Positions 1 through 9,400 of a stretch of DNA of 64,000 bases are shown piece after piece (position 1 is the stretch's first letter; each line of letters starts with the position of its first letter). A program made the translations under genes and the position numbers. Origin of the DNA: an uncultured Saprospiraceae bacterium (GTDB taxonomy: Bacteria > Bacteroidota > Bacteroidia > Chitinophagales > Saprospiraceae); assembly GCA_938015435.1 (NCBI GenBank), contig CALLPN010000020.1:98988-162987 (forward strand), in the 5' to 3' direction. Under the pieces are notes generated by a model. That model saw nothing but the letters and a program-made list of their open reading frames with translations, did not search any database and had not been told where the DNA came from.

Positions 1-728
1 TAACTCGTGTACTTACACAAGATGATATGCCTGATCATGGCATGCATAAGCTAAATCTTCACTATGTGACGATGACGAGTTACGATAGTACCTTCAAAGG
101 AGTTCATGTCGTATTCACCAAAGATAATCTAAAGCAGACTATAGGCGAAGTACTTTCTCAAGCGGGAAAGACACAGTTGCGTATCGCAGAGACAGAGAAG
201 TATCCACATGTTACTTTCTTTTTCAATGGGGGAGAGGAGGAACCTTATAAAGGTGAAGGACGAATAGTTATACCTTCTCCAAAGGTGAAAACGTACGATC
301 TACAACCAGAGATGTCAGCTAATGAAGTGACGGAGTCCGCAATAAAGTATATACAAGAAACACATCCGGATTTTATTTGTCTCAATTATGCCAATACAGA
401 TATGGTCGGTCATACCGGCATCATGTCTGCGGCGATCGCTTCTGCTGAGGCAGTAGACACTTGCGTAGGTAAATTAGTCGAGGCAGCTACTGCAGATGGA
501 TATGAGATGATCATTATAGCTGATCATGGCAACGCTGATATCATGAGCTATCCTGATGGTTCTCCACATACGGCACATACACTTTCTATGGTTCCGATGA
601 TCGTCGTTACAGATAGGTTAGATATCAAAGTGAAAGATGGTAAATTAGGTGATATAGCACCTACTATATTATCGATGGTTGGTGTCGATATTCCAAAGGA
701 AATGACGGGTGATGTTTTGATAGGCTAA
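1..728 (+). CDS. gpmI: 2,3-bisphosphoglycerate-independent phosphoglycerate mutase, 3' part
   Basis: The reading frame is open from base 3, so the window edge cuts the 5' half; about 241 C-terminal residues remain of a family usually near 510. The enzyme interconverts 3- and 2-phosphoglycerate in glycolysis in the cytoplasm, using two metal ions (usually Mn). Visible family motifs: HYVTMTSYD near the start, NTDMVGHTG (Asp and His metal ligands), ADHGNAD (Asp-His ligands) and PHTAHT (last His ligand). The C-terminus is complete (MTGDVLIG). The ATG at 27 is internal and is not the true start. No odd features apart from the edge truncation. Confidence 0.96.
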   Translation, partial: TRVLTQDDMPDHGMHKLNLHYVTMTSYDSTFKGVHVVFTKDNLKQTIGEVLSQAGKTQLRIAETEKYPHVTFFFNGGEEEPYKGEGRIVIPSPKVKTYDLQPEMSANEVTESAIKYIQETHPDFICLNYANTDMVGHTGIMSAAIASAEAVDTCVGKLVEAATADGYEMIIIADHGNADIMSYPDGSPHTAHTLSMVPMIVVTDRLDIKVKDGKLGDIAPTILSMVGVDIPKEMTGDVLIG

Positions 729-833
729 TTGGTGAATGAATAAAAAACCTTGAGGATATAGATTACAAGATTAATAAATAACTACCTCAAGTTGCCACCG
801 ACATTACTTAAGCCAAACCAAAACTAAAAATTT

Positions 834-1649
834 ATGATTCTTTCCAGTTTGAGATTACGGAATTTTCCTGAAGATAAAAAAGATCAATTCCCGTTTACAC
901 TTCCTTTGGTCCAGAACCTAGAAGAGATTGAATTCGAAAAAAACATTACCTTTTTCGTAGGAGAAAACGGAAGTGGAAAGTCTACCATTCTAGAAGCTAT
1001 TGCTGCGTATGCTGAAGTCCCTTTGGCAGGAAGTTTTCGTTTAGAAGATGATGAGTCATTGGCTGCGGCTAACGAACTTGCAAATTACTTACGCCTTTCA
1101 TATGAAGAAAAAACACGCCATGGTTTTTTTGTGCGAGCAGAGGATTTTATTGGATATGCAAGAAGCCTCAAAAAAGAGATTGAATCACTAGACAAGGAGA
1201 TAGAAGAGATCAAAGAAAGTTTTACTGGCGGAGATATCAAGCGTGCTATAGGTGCGATCGAAGGTGAGAAAAATAGTTTGATCAATCGATACACTGCTGA
1301 TATGGAAGCGATGTCGCATGGTGAAGGTTTTCTCAAGTTCTTTACTTCTAGGATTACTGCCAAAGGCTTATATCTGATTGATGAACCGGAGGCGGCACTT
1401 TCGCCTACACGCCAATTGAGCTTACTTCGGCTGATTATAGAAAAGGTGAAAAAAACAGGATCTCATTTTATCATTGCTACGCATTCTCCGATTATTATGT
1501 CCGTGCCTAACTCAGAAGTATTTTATTTTCAAGATGGTACAATTACAACGAGAGACTATAAAGAAACTGAGCATTATCAATTGACTAAAGCTATACTAGA
1601 TAACCCAGAGAGTATAATGGAAATACTAGGATCAGAGAAAGACGAATAG
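834..1649 (+). CDS. AAA family ATPase, SMC/ABC-like P-loop protein
   Basis: A cytoplasmic ATPase of 271 residues with ABC/SMC-type motifs: Walker A GENGSGKST (residues 43-51), a short coiled-coil insert rich in Lys/Glu (about 118-150), a signature-like SHGEGFLKFF, Walker B GLYLIDEPEAAL, and an H-loop IIATHSP. This is the compact single-protein 'AAA_21-like' layout found across bacteria, often of unknown role; some relatives act in toxin-antitoxin or defence pairs, but no partner gene lies beside it here. It stands alone between gpmI and a secreted protein on the same strand, with about 100 bp upstream. Family is certain, substrate unknown. Confidence 0.85.
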   Translation: MILSSLRLRNFPEDKKDQFPFTLPLVQNLEEIEFEKNITFFVGENGSGKSTILEAIAAYAEVPLAGSFRLEDDESLAAANELANYLRLSYEEKTRHGFFVRAEDFIGYARSLKKEIESLDKEIEEIKESFTGGDIKRAIGAIEGEKNSLINRYTADMEAMSHGEGFLKFFTSRITAKGLYLIDEPEAALSPTRQLSLLRLIIEKVKKTGSHFIIATHSPIIMSVPNSEVFYFQDGTITTRDYKETEHYQLTKAILDNPESIMEILGSEKDE

Positions 1650-1975
1650 TTTTAATATTGCATACCCCAAAAAAAGTAAGTGATGGTATATTAAGGAACT
1701 CTATTCAGTTTTATAGAGTTGTTGCCGACGTCCCAAAATGAAGGATTAAAGATATATTGATTGCTTATAATATGATTTTTTTAATCTTGTATTTTTAATC
1801 AATATTTTTTTATTTGTGACAATCAAAACTACCTTTACCTTTTCAATAGTGGATAAAAAAATAAAGATTAAGTTAATTTTAATGCGCCAAGTTAATATTG
1901 GGATGTAATATTTAAGAAGCAAATAGTTATATCTATTGCTTCCGTTATTATTTTGTAAACAAAAACGAAAGTGTT
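1650..1975. other. AT-rich intergenic region
   Basis: This 326-bp stretch holds no convincing reading frame. It is strongly AT-rich and presumably carries the promoter of the secreted-protein gene at 1976. A TATTTTG element about 20 bases before that start is one base short of the Bacteroidota -7 consensus TAnnTTTG. No repeat or RNA gene was recognised. Confidence 0.4.
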
Positions 1976-3628
1976 ATGAAAAAAAAATTACTAATTACTT
2001 ACTTTTCTTTATTTGCATTAATATTCTTTTCAACGAATATTATATCGCAAACTAATTCATGTAATCCCACAGGATGCGAATTAGTATCTAATGGTGACTT
2101 CTCAATTGCAGAATTTCAATCTCAAGGTTCAGTACCGTGGATAATGAATGGTAAAAAAGCTTGTGGATGGAAAGCCAATTGGGGATCTCCAAGTGCTGAC
2201 GTCCTCAATACTTTTAATAATCCATTTACGCCCAATTTTATACAGCCGTTTTTAAGGTTGAAGAGTCAAGCGACCAATTTTAATCCGACTACTGGACATG
2301 CAGTAATTTCGGAAGGAGCCCTAGATTTAGTGGTAGGCCAAACTTATTTATTGGAGTACGATGCTACAGGTGTTAAAACCTTGAATACAAGTTCTAATAG
2401 TGACATTCATTATATTGAAGATTTACAATTTAGATTGGTGGCTGGTGAACTAACACCAGGATTTAATAATACTGTTCCTTCTAATATCGATCAAGTTTCA
2501 ACTTTGATTGATGATTTTAATGTTCAAGTTTTATCGCATTCTCTAAGTTGGCCAACTGATGGGTTTGGTTACTCAAGCGGTCCGATTAGATCAGTAACTT
2601 TTGTTCATACAAATGCTAATCACAATAGATTATTAATAACAGCAAGACATGACGGAACACAACCATTGGGAGGTACAAGTAGTGGAGCCGTGATAGGAAA
2701 CAATTTAAATGCTCACATTAGTAATATCTCTATAACACAAGTAGGATGTAACCCTACAGCTTGTGAATGCGACTTTATAGATCTAAGCCAAAAACCTATT
2801 ACCTATGTATCACCATCAAATCCAAATCAAATTGGTGAAGATATGTGTGGAGATGGTGGATATGTAGATGCCGCTAAACTATTTGATAACCAAACAAACT
2901 TTGCAGGTGAACCAAATGCACCGATATGTGAAGATTATTTTTTAGCAGACGATGATTTTTCTAGTGCATTTCCGGAGTTTGAAAAATGTATGTGGGGTAA
3001 GCAATGGAGCCCAGATTTAACGCAACCACCTTTTGTAGCTTACATAGATTTAGGTACTGGTCATTTAATCTCTGAAGTTTATGTGTATGATCTTTATGGA
3101 CAAACAGATATTCCTTTTACAGTAGAGGGTAGTGGACAAATCGATAATAACGGAAACCCAGTTAATTGGGTTAAAATTGTAGATGCTGCAACTAACAAGT
3201 ACGCAGTATGGAGAAGGTTTGGTGCAGAAGGGGAAGCTCCATTGGAAATATATAATCAGTCATTTAGATTTTTGAGATTTACACAGCATAGTAATTTTAG
3301 TGGTGTATCTGAAGTTTCGATATGCGGAACGGACACAGGTATTACTTTATTAAAGCCTAAGACTGGCAAAAGGGAGTCTTCATACGTAAATACTACAATT
3401 TCACCTAATCCTAGTAATGGTGTATTTAGAATTACGGGTAATCATAGTTCGGATGACAGATATACTGTTTATGATATTAATGGTAGACTAATTTTGACGA
3501 ATTTATTTTCAAAAGGCACTATTGAAGAAGTAGATTTGACTCATCTTGAAAATGGTATGTATCTTATTAACATTAACAATAGCCTAACAGGGGAAAATAA
3601 GTCTCAAAAATTATTTATTACGGACTAA
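1976..3628 (+). CDS. Secreted protein with T9SS type A sorting domain
   Basis: A 550-residue exported protein. Residues 1-24 form a signal peptide (KKKLLITYF... ending SQT). The middle is rich in Asn/Thr/Gly and resembles surface carbohydrate- or ligand-binding modules: a first domain to about residue 255, then a Cys-containing segment, then a region (about 355-450) that reads like a discoidin (F5/8 type C) fold with PPFVAYIDLG and RFLRFTQHS. The last ~75 residues (ISPNPSNGVFRI ... YDINGRLI ... LENGMYLININ) are a classical type A T9SS sorting domain, so the protein is expected to cross the outer membrane by the type IX system and be surface-anchored or released. It is a single gene followed by a strong terminator. 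The ligand is not known. Confidence 0.8.
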   Translation: MKKKLLITYFSLFALIFFSTNIISQTNSCNPTGCELVSNGDFSIAEFQSQGSVPWIMNGKKACGWKANWGSPSADVLNTFNNPFTPNFIQPFLRLKSQATNFNPTTGHAVISEGALDLVVGQTYLLEYDATGVKTLNTSSNSDIHYIEDLQFRLVAGELTPGFNNTVPSNIDQVSTLIDDFNVQVLSHSLSWPTDGFGYSSGPIRSVTFVHTNANHNRLLITARHDGTQPLGGTSSGAVIGNNLNAHISNISITQVGCNPTACECDFIDLSQKPITYVSPSNPNQIGEDMCGDGGYVDAAKLFDNQTNFAGEPNAPICEDYFLADDDFSSAFPEFEKCMWGKQWSPDLTQPPFVAYIDLGTGHLISEVYVYDLYGQTDIPFTVEGSGQIDNNGNPVNWVKIVDAATNKYAVWRRFGAEGEAPLEIYNQSFRFLRFTQHSNFSGVSEVSICGTDTGITLLKPKTGKRESSYVNTTISPNPSNGVFRITGNHSSDDRYTVYDINGRLILTNLFSKGTIEEVDLTHLENGMYLININNSLTGENKSQKLFITD

Positions 3629-3680
3629 TCTGCCCCAAAATGGCAATAAGTATTTTTAATTGAATTACTTATTAAAATAC

Positions 3681-3726
3681 AGCCCTGCAATTAAAATTTC
3701 GATTTTATTGTAGGGCTCTTTTTTTA
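3681..3726 (+). terminator. Rho-independent terminator of the T9SS cargo gene
   Basis: An 11-bp stem, AGCCCTGCAAT pairing with ATTGTAGGGCT (one G-T wobble), with a 15-base loop, followed directly by CTTTTTTTT. It lies about 50 bp after the stop of the secreted-protein gene on the same strand. Confidence 0.85.
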
Positions 3727-3780
3727 GCTTCATTTTTTAATTTTTCTGAAACACAAAAATGGCAACAGTGCTTATATTAT

Positions 3781-4053
3781 GTTCAATGCTTGACTATATC
3801 AAGAAGTAAATTAGAAGAGTTTCTAGTAAAGTATAGTTGTGGAGCTTCTGCAATATAACTTTCTTTCCAAAAAATATTGAATTCTAAGGAGAATCGAGAG
3901 CATGGTCTAATAACAAAATTTATTGAGGAACTATACAAAGACATAAAATATAAAAGATCGGATTGGTTAAGGAACACTCCACAGTATCACATAGAATCCT
4001 ATTTGAATGTATTTAGATCGCCGCTGAATCCATTTCCGATGTTTAAGAGATAA
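3781..4053 (+). pseudogene. Possible decayed gene remnant, unidentified
   Basis: Read in frame from 3781, the plus strand gives a protein-like sequence interrupted only by TAA at 3856-3858, then continuing 64 residues (for example LITKFIEELYKDIKYKRSDW) to TAA at 4051. The composition (Lys/Glu/Tyr/Trp balanced) is more protein-like than the opposite-strand ORF at 3783-3977. No start codon is apparent in frame and no family is recognised. It could be the 3' end of a lost gene, or chance. Confidence 0.25.
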
Positions 4054-4122
4054 GGGTTTATATCTAGCAGAATAGAATTATCTTGCAAGTTAAAAATAGA
4101 AAATTTAAATTCTCATTATAGT

Positions 4123-4824
4123 TTATTTAATCTCGAATTTTACATTGACTTCATACCTCAGCTTTATTTGAGTTACCTCATCAATAGCATTTTGTGTGTT
4201 AGCACTATTGCGTGAATAATTGCTGAGCATTTGGGAATTGTTTCTCCAGTTATTGTTTACTTCAACTACTGAAATCACGCTCCCTATTTTTTCACCTATA
4301 CTTTCTAACATATAGTTCGCTTTTTCTTTTGCTGATTTCATTGCGTCCTTTTTGACTTCTACTCTATGTTTGTGTATATCTTTATGGGTTCTAGATGTTA
4401 TTCTGATATCCTTTATACCTTCAATGTCCAAGGATTGCATAAGCTTCATGAAGTCAGTGTCGCTTCTCAGAGTTAGGTTGTATGTTTTTTCTAGTAGTTG
4501 ATTGTTTCTATGATACCACCAATTATACCAAGGATAATTGGTGGTAGATATTGCTATTTGGTCTTTACTTATTCCATTTTTTTCTAGTGCTTCATGGAAT
4601 TTATATTCAACTTCATTTATCTCTATTTTTTGCTGTTCTTTGTACGGTACTGCCAAAGTTATAGAAAGCGTTAGTTGATCTGGAGAGATACTCATATCTG
4701 CGCTCCCAGTTACGTTTATGTGTTTTCTTTCATCTAGATATTGCCCTGAGGATTGGGTATATGTTATTGTAGATAGTATGAGGCAGATTATGTATTTCAT
4801 AGATATAGAAGTTTTTTGTTTCAA
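4123..4824 (-). CDS. SIMPL domain (DUF541, YggE-like) periplasmic protein
   Basis: A 233-residue protein with an N-terminal signal peptide (MKYIICLILSTITYTQSSGQ) followed by a SIMPL/DUF541 domain: INVTGSADMSISPDQLTLSI at about residues 37-56, the typical KTYNLTLRSDTDFMKLMQSL segment in the middle, and a C-terminal KDAMKSAKEKANYMLESIGEKIG helix. The family is exported and poorly understood; relatives have been linked to oxidative stress and membrane integrity. The start may be the Met at residue 9 (MKYIIC), which would give a tidier signal peptide. It stands alone, in the same orientation as the VWA gene upstream of it (about 100 bp apart), and might be co-transcribed. Confidence 0.8.
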   Translation of the reverse strand: MKQKTSISMKYIICLILSTITYTQSSGQYLDERKHINVTGSADMSISPDQLTLSITLAVPYKEQQKIEINEVEYKFHEALEKNGISKDQIAISTTNYPWYNWWYHRNNQLLEKTYNLTLRSDTDFMKLMQSLDIEGIKDIRITSRTHKDIHKHRVEVKKDAMKSAKEKANYMLESIGEKIGSVISVVEVNNNWRNNSQMLSNYSRNSANTQNAIDEVTQIKLRYEVNVKFEIK

Positions 4825-4923
4825 GTAAATTTTAGAAAAGGTTACAGTTTAGATTATTGGAATTTTGCAATCGATATAAGTCAAATTGAATATTAGTATT
4901 TTACATTCATGACGTAGAGAATA

Positions 4924-6531
4924 TTATTTCTTCGAGGATGACATTTCAAGAACACTACCATTATCCACATTGAGTGATTTGAGTTCGTAGATGTTTTTAT
5001 ATCCATATCCGTATAAGTTTATAAACGTTGGAATGTTTAATGCTAAGGGTGGCATTTTTAAGGCCAACGCTGGTTTAGTACTTATAAAATTATTGTTACA
5101 GTAAATTAGTATTCTAGTGTTACTATCAGGAATTAGTGCAGTTAGCTTCTCTTCAGTAAAATCTGAAAAATTGAGATGAATAGCCCCTTTTACATGACGT
5201 TCGTCAAAAGCTTTCTTTGATCTTGTATCTAGTATAATAGTATTTTTTTCTTTACTCATTTTGTTGAATTCAGAGGTGCTTATGAGTCTATCTTTTCTAT
5301 GTTTTTCAACGTCCGTTGCCGATTCGATAAATCCGTTGAAGTTGATTAGAGAGGCTTGTTCTTTATGATCTGATGGGTAGGTTAATCCTGCTTTCTTCGC
5401 TTGATCTCTCATTGAAGTATTGATAGATTCGTCCAATGACGTACCTTGGTCGTCTTCTCTTTTGAGTTGAGTGATATATTTTTTTCTTTTGGTAGATAGA
5501 TTAGCTATTTTGGTTTGGATACTTTTTCTACTTAATGAAGTTTTTTTCACTTGTTCTTCAAGATCTTCCGTATTCAAGTCTCTATATTCCTTAGGTAGTT
5601 CTTTGGCTTTTCCTATTATACGTTTATCATTTTCATAGGCATCTACTAAATCCCATTGTGCATTGTTGTATTGTTTATTGGATTTGAATACTGATCTTGA
5701 AGCGGCGTTAGAAGCGCCATATGATCTGGCATTTTGGTCTTGATATTTTTGATTTTGCAAGAAGTCACTTCCACCCTTACCATAATGTATGTAAGTATCA
5801 TTCAATTTTTCATTAAGATCTGATATTGCTACATCATATGGAGTGTCATAATAGCGAGTTTTCTGGTTTTGATCTATATTGAAGTAATCGCCGTTGGTTA
5901 AGGATGCTCCAGTTTTCCATTGAAGGTCTATTCCGGTTTGTAAGGGCCCACAGAATATAGTATTCACCACTATATTGTTTTGACTTGCAAAGGCACATGC
6001 CTTTCTATAAGATGTTCGACCTTGCGCGAATGATTCATTTCCAGCAATATAAATTGTTTTTAATTTGGCTAATGAACTCCATGTTAATTGAGATAAGCTT
6101 TGCTCTATCACTTCGCCACAGTGTTCTTCGCTGCCGCTAGTAGACAATGAAAATAATTTTTGAGAGATTAGGTCTATGTCTGAGGTGAAATCAACCACTT
6201 GTCTGATATAGGGATTTGTAATAGATGAGTTCTGAGTTCCATATTCATACAATGCTATTTGAAATCGAATGGGTTCATTATGCCTTCTAGCTTCTGATAG
6301 TTCATTAACAATATTCCACAGTTGGGATTTAGCCTGCTCAATCAGACCGTTCATAGACCCACTAGTATCTAGGAGTATTGCTATTTGGGCGTCTACATCT
6401 ATAGCTTCTTCATTAACTGACAAGTCTTGTTCCGTGAAAATATTTGTCATTCTGTATTTAAAGGCATCTATACCTGGTAGACCTAGAGTTACCATCAAAG
6501 ACAAAGCGAGTAACAGGAGTATTGATTTCAT
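4924..6531 (-). CDS. VWA domain protein with C-terminal rhodanese-like domain
   Basis: This 535-residue exported protein starts with a signal peptide (ILLLLALSLMVTLGLPG). A von Willebrand A domain follows (about 48-250) with an intact MIDAS motif DTSGSM (residues 55-60), as in metal-dependent adhesion or scaffold proteins. The central part is charged and probably helical. Residues ~415-525 form a rhodanese-like domain (TIILDTRSKKAFDERHVKGAIHLNF ... ILIYCNNN); the candidate catalytic Cys is present, but the loop after it (NNNFIS) lacks the Arg of the usual CxxxxR loop, so sulfur transfer is doubtful. The VWA plus rhodanese combination in a periplasmic protein is uncommon. Neighbour genes do not clarify its job. 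Confidence 0.75.
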   Translation of the reverse strand: MKSILLLLALSLMVTLGLPGIDAFKYRMTNIFTEQDLSVNEEAIDVDAQIAILLDTSGSMNGLIEQAKSQLWNIVNELSEARRHNEPIRFQIALYEYGTQNSSITNPYIRQVVDFTSDIDLISQKLFSLSTSGSEEHCGEVIEQSLSQLTWSSLAKLKTIYIAGNESFAQGRTSYRKACAFASQNNIVVNTIFCGPLQTGIDLQWKTGASLTNGDYFNIDQNQKTRYYDTPYDVAISDLNEKLNDTYIHYGKGGSDFLQNQKYQDQNARSYGASNAASRSVFKSNKQYNNAQWDLVDAYENDKRIIGKAKELPKEYRDLNTEDLEEQVKKTSLSRKSIQTKIANLSTKRKKYITQLKREDDQGTSLDESINTSMRDQAKKAGLTYPSDHKEQASLINFNGFIESATDVEKHRKDRLISTSEFNKMSKEKNTIILDTRSKKAFDERHVKGAIHLNFSDFTEEKLTALIPDSNTRILIYCNNNFISTKPALALKMPPLALNIPTFINLYGYGYKNIYELKSLNVDNGSVLEMSSSKK

Positions 6532-6738
6532 ATTTATTGAATTTTATAATTGTTTAAATTGGTACTGAGCAAATGGCTAACTGCTGCCACAAAATTCAAA
6601 TAAAGATTCGAAAGAAAAAACAATGACTACGTAAGTGCATCCCTTTTTGATGTAAACGAGTCATTTGACTTTATGAATGTCGCTAATTGACTTAGATTAG
6701 ATGAAATGGACCAATTTAGAGTTACTTATATTTGTAGT

Positions 6739-8652
6739 ATGAGTAGGAACGTATACTATATGTTGGGTTTGGTTTTAATTCTTCTTTCGATTAACAATAT
6801 GGATGGTCAAGTAGATTTTGCATCTATGCTATCAGAACAGTCTGGTATTGAAGAAGAGTTGCATAATGCCGAAGATCTTATAGGAACGAATAATGAAGAA
6901 GCAACAAAAATAATTTCTACGGTAATTGAGGGAGCTAAAAATCTCGACAATATTACAGCCTTGATAAAGGCTTACACCTTACTTGGTGATATCAATGCGA
7001 ATGCAAATCTAAATACCTTGGCTATTAGTAGGTATAATGAAGCTTTGAGTTATACCGATAACAGTACAGATAGATCAGTAATAGTTAATATTCATTATAA
7101 AAGTGGAAGTCTTAATTATTTGATTAATTCTGAAGAGGCAAAAGCATCTTTTAAATCTTGTATGAGTGGAGTTGATAAATCTTCAATGTACTTTCTTTGT
7201 TATGAAGGTTTAGCTAATACACTGGTTGAGCAAGATAGTTTGGATAAGGCCATGGTGATACTTGATCAATTGGAAAAACACTATTCATCGAAAGAAGCTA
7301 AATTGGATACGTCATCTTTAGTTAGAATTCAGTCTAGGAAAGCTATAATTGCCAATTCCCAATCTAGATATGATGTGGCACTTTTAAATTATTCCAATGC
7401 TCAAACAAATTTTAGAAGAAATAAGGTAAGTGCGGAAGATGTAAAAATAATTAATGATGCGAAAGAAGTGATTAGTTTGTCTCAGGTTAGTGTTGATGAT
7501 GAAGTGAAATTCAGAAAGTCAAATATATCTAAGTTTGAAAAGGATGATAATTCTTATCAGATCGAGGATCAAGTTAGGTTAGCTGATGCGTATTTTAGAC
7601 AAGGAGATTTGGCTAATGCATCGAGTACTATTATAGAGGCTAAAAATGCGATCACGAATTCTATTAATACCACAACTATTTCTAAAGTCTATAAAGGTGC
7701 ATCAGAAATATCAGCGGGACGTGGCGATTATGAGTTGGCGTTAAATGAGTATAAAAAGTATGAAAATACACAGCAGAAGTTAATCAATGACCAAAAAATA
7801 GAGTTAGAGAATAAGATAAAGCTATTGGAAAGTCAGCAGAAAATAGATATAGAATCTAATGTTTACGACAGTAATAGAAAGTTGTATAAATCAGAATCAC
7901 AACGAGGGGATTTTCAAAGGTACCTGATTTATTTACTAGGGCTCCTTCTATTATTAGCATTGTTGAGTGCTCTTTGGATTTATAGAAGTTTAAGATCCAA
8001 TCGAGTGGCTAATAAAAAATTAGAGTTGAAGTCGCTAAGGGCTCAGATGAATCCTCATTTTATATTTAATGCTTTGAATTCTGTCAATGAGTATATAGCT
8101 ACTCAAGATGAGGTTAAGGCCAATAGATATTTGACACAATTCAGTAAGTTGATGCGGAAGGTATTAGATGTTAATTTACAAGATTTAATTCCGTTATCTG
8201 AAGAATTGGAATTGACTGATTTATATCTAAAGTTGGAGCATTCCAGATTTAAGGATCAATTTGATTATAGTTTTACCGTAGACCCTAAGATCAATAATTC
8301 GGACGCATCTATTTCGCCTATGTTACTTCAGCCATATATCGAGAATGCAATTTGGCATGGATTACGTTACAAAAGTGCGAAAGGATTTTTGAGAGTCCAT
8401 ATTGGTCTAGAAAGCGAACAGATACATATAACTATAGAAGATGACGGAATAGGTAGGAAAGAGTCTTTGGCGCGTAAGACAGTACATCAAAAACAACACA
8501 AAGCGACAGGAATGAAAAACACTGCGAAAAGAATGAGTATCATAGAAGATCTTTATCAAACCAAGTATTCTATCAACATAACTGAAGCTTTTCCAAATAA
8601 AGATGACAAAGGAACTTTAGTAAAAATTCAATTATTTTCTGCTGATGTCTAA
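6739..8652 (+). CDS. LytS/YehU-type sensor histidine kinase with TPR-like N-terminus
   Basis: The start is placed at ATG 6739 (MSRNVYYMLGLVLILLS), which gives a proper signal/anchor; an upstream ATG at 6706 would add 11 residues. The sensor half (about 20-385) is made of helical repeats of TPR type and should be periplasmic. A transmembrane helix lies near 396-418. Then comes the His_kinase domain (LRAQMNPHFIFNALNSVNEY, phospho-acceptor His near 440) and an HATPase domain (LLQPYIENAIWHGLRYK; EDDGIGR G1 box). This layout is the standard Bacteroidota sensor that phosphorylates a LytTR regulator. The stop overlaps the response regulator by 8 bp, so the pair is translationally coupled. The signal is unknown. 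Confidence 0.92.
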   Translation: MSRNVYYMLGLVLILLSINNMDGQVDFASMLSEQSGIEEELHNAEDLIGTNNEEATKIISTVIEGAKNLDNITALIKAYTLLGDINANANLNTLAISRYNEALSYTDNSTDRSVIVNIHYKSGSLNYLINSEEAKASFKSCMSGVDKSSMYFLCYEGLANTLVEQDSLDKAMVILDQLEKHYSSKEAKLDTSSLVRIQSRKAIIANSQSRYDVALLNYSNAQTNFRRNKVSAEDVKIINDAKEVISLSQVSVDDEVKFRKSNISKFEKDDNSYQIEDQVRLADAYFRQGDLANASSTIIEAKNAITNSINTTTISKVYKGASEISAGRGDYELALNEYKKYENTQQKLINDQKIELENKIKLLESQQKIDIESNVYDSNRKLYKSESQRGDFQRYLIYLLGLLLLLALLSALWIYRSLRSNRVANKKLELKSLRAQMNPHFIFNALNSVNEYIATQDEVKANRYLTQFSKLMRKVLDVNLQDLIPLSEELELTDLYLKLEHSRFKDQFDYSFTVDPKINNSDASISPMLLQPYIENAIWHGLRYKSAKGFLRVHIGLESEQIHITIEDDGIGRKESLARKTVHQKQHKATGMKNTAKRMSIIEDLYQTKYSINITEAFPNKDDKGTLVKIQLFSADV

Positions 8653-9400
8653 ACTTAATACATATAGTGCACTGATTATAGACGATGAAGTATCGAGTCG
8701 AAAAAGCTTAAGTCTCTTCTTAAGTAAGTACTGCAAAAAAATTGAAGTTTTATCTATGGCTGAAAACATAATCGAAGCGAAGGAAAAGATAGATGCTCTT
8801 AATCCGGACATCATTTTTTTGGATATTGAGATGCCACATGGAAATGCATTTGATTTATTAGATCAGTTTTCTGAACTACCATTCCAAGTTATATTTGTAA
8901 CTGCTTTCAGTCAGTATGCTGTGAAAGCATTCAATTTATCTAATGCTTCGTATATACTCAAGCCAGTAGATATAGAAGAACTCATTAACGAAGTAAATAA
9001 GGCTTGCACACATATAGATCACTCTACGAAATGGGCGCACACAGCACAATTGCTGGAGTCTATTAAAGGTAAAAAACTAAACAAGATTGTAGTGCCCTTG
9101 ATTGATGGGTTTCAGGTGGTAGCTACCAATGATGTTTTGTATCTCGAGGCATCTGATAATTTTTCAATGATCCATTTGGTTTCCGGAAAAAAACTCTTGG
9201 CCTGTAGAAAATTGAAGTTCTATGAGGATAACCTTACTTCTTCAGATTTTTGCAGAATACATAGATCGAGTATCATTAATATTGATCATGTAGTAAAGTA
9301 TAATAAAGGAAAAGGGGGAATGGTTACTTTGAGTTCTGGAAAGCAACTCGACGTTTCACTTTCTAGAAAGAGTGATTTTTTAGATCAATTTAAATATTAG
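8645..9400 (+). CDS. LytTR family response regulator
   Basis: A two-domain regulator of 251 residues. The receiver domain (about 8-125) has the acidic pair IIDDE, phospho-acceptor Asp60 (DIIFLDIEMP) and the conserved Lys in YILKPVD. The C-terminal LytTR DNA-binding domain (about 148-250) has DVLYLEASDNFSMIHL, FCRIHRSSIINIDHV and the final GKQLDVSLSRK. It overlaps the upstream kinase gene by 8 bp and is its cognate partner. Its 3' end overlaps the convergent glycosyltransferase gene by 11 bp, so the two genes probably share or lack a terminator. Targets cannot be seen from this window. Confidence 0.95.
   Translation: MSKLNTYSALIIDDEVSSRKSLSLFLSKYCKKIEVLSMAENIIEAKEKIDALNPDIIFLDIEMPHGNAFDLLDQFSELPFQVIFVTAFSQYAVKAFNLSNASYILKPVDIEELINEVNKACTHIDHSTKWAHTAQLLESIKGKKLNKIVVPLIDGFQVVATNDVLYLEASDNFSMIHLVSGKKLLACRKLKFYEDNLTSSDFCRIHRSSIINIDHVVKYNKGKGGMVTLSSGKQLDVSLSRKSDFLDQFKY

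Noticed and set aside
6727..6734. TATATTTG promoter element inside the start region of the LytS kinase gene
   Set aside because: It is only 5 bases before ATG 6739 and no -33 box is seen; transcription from it would leave almost no leader, so chance in AT-rich DNA is likely.
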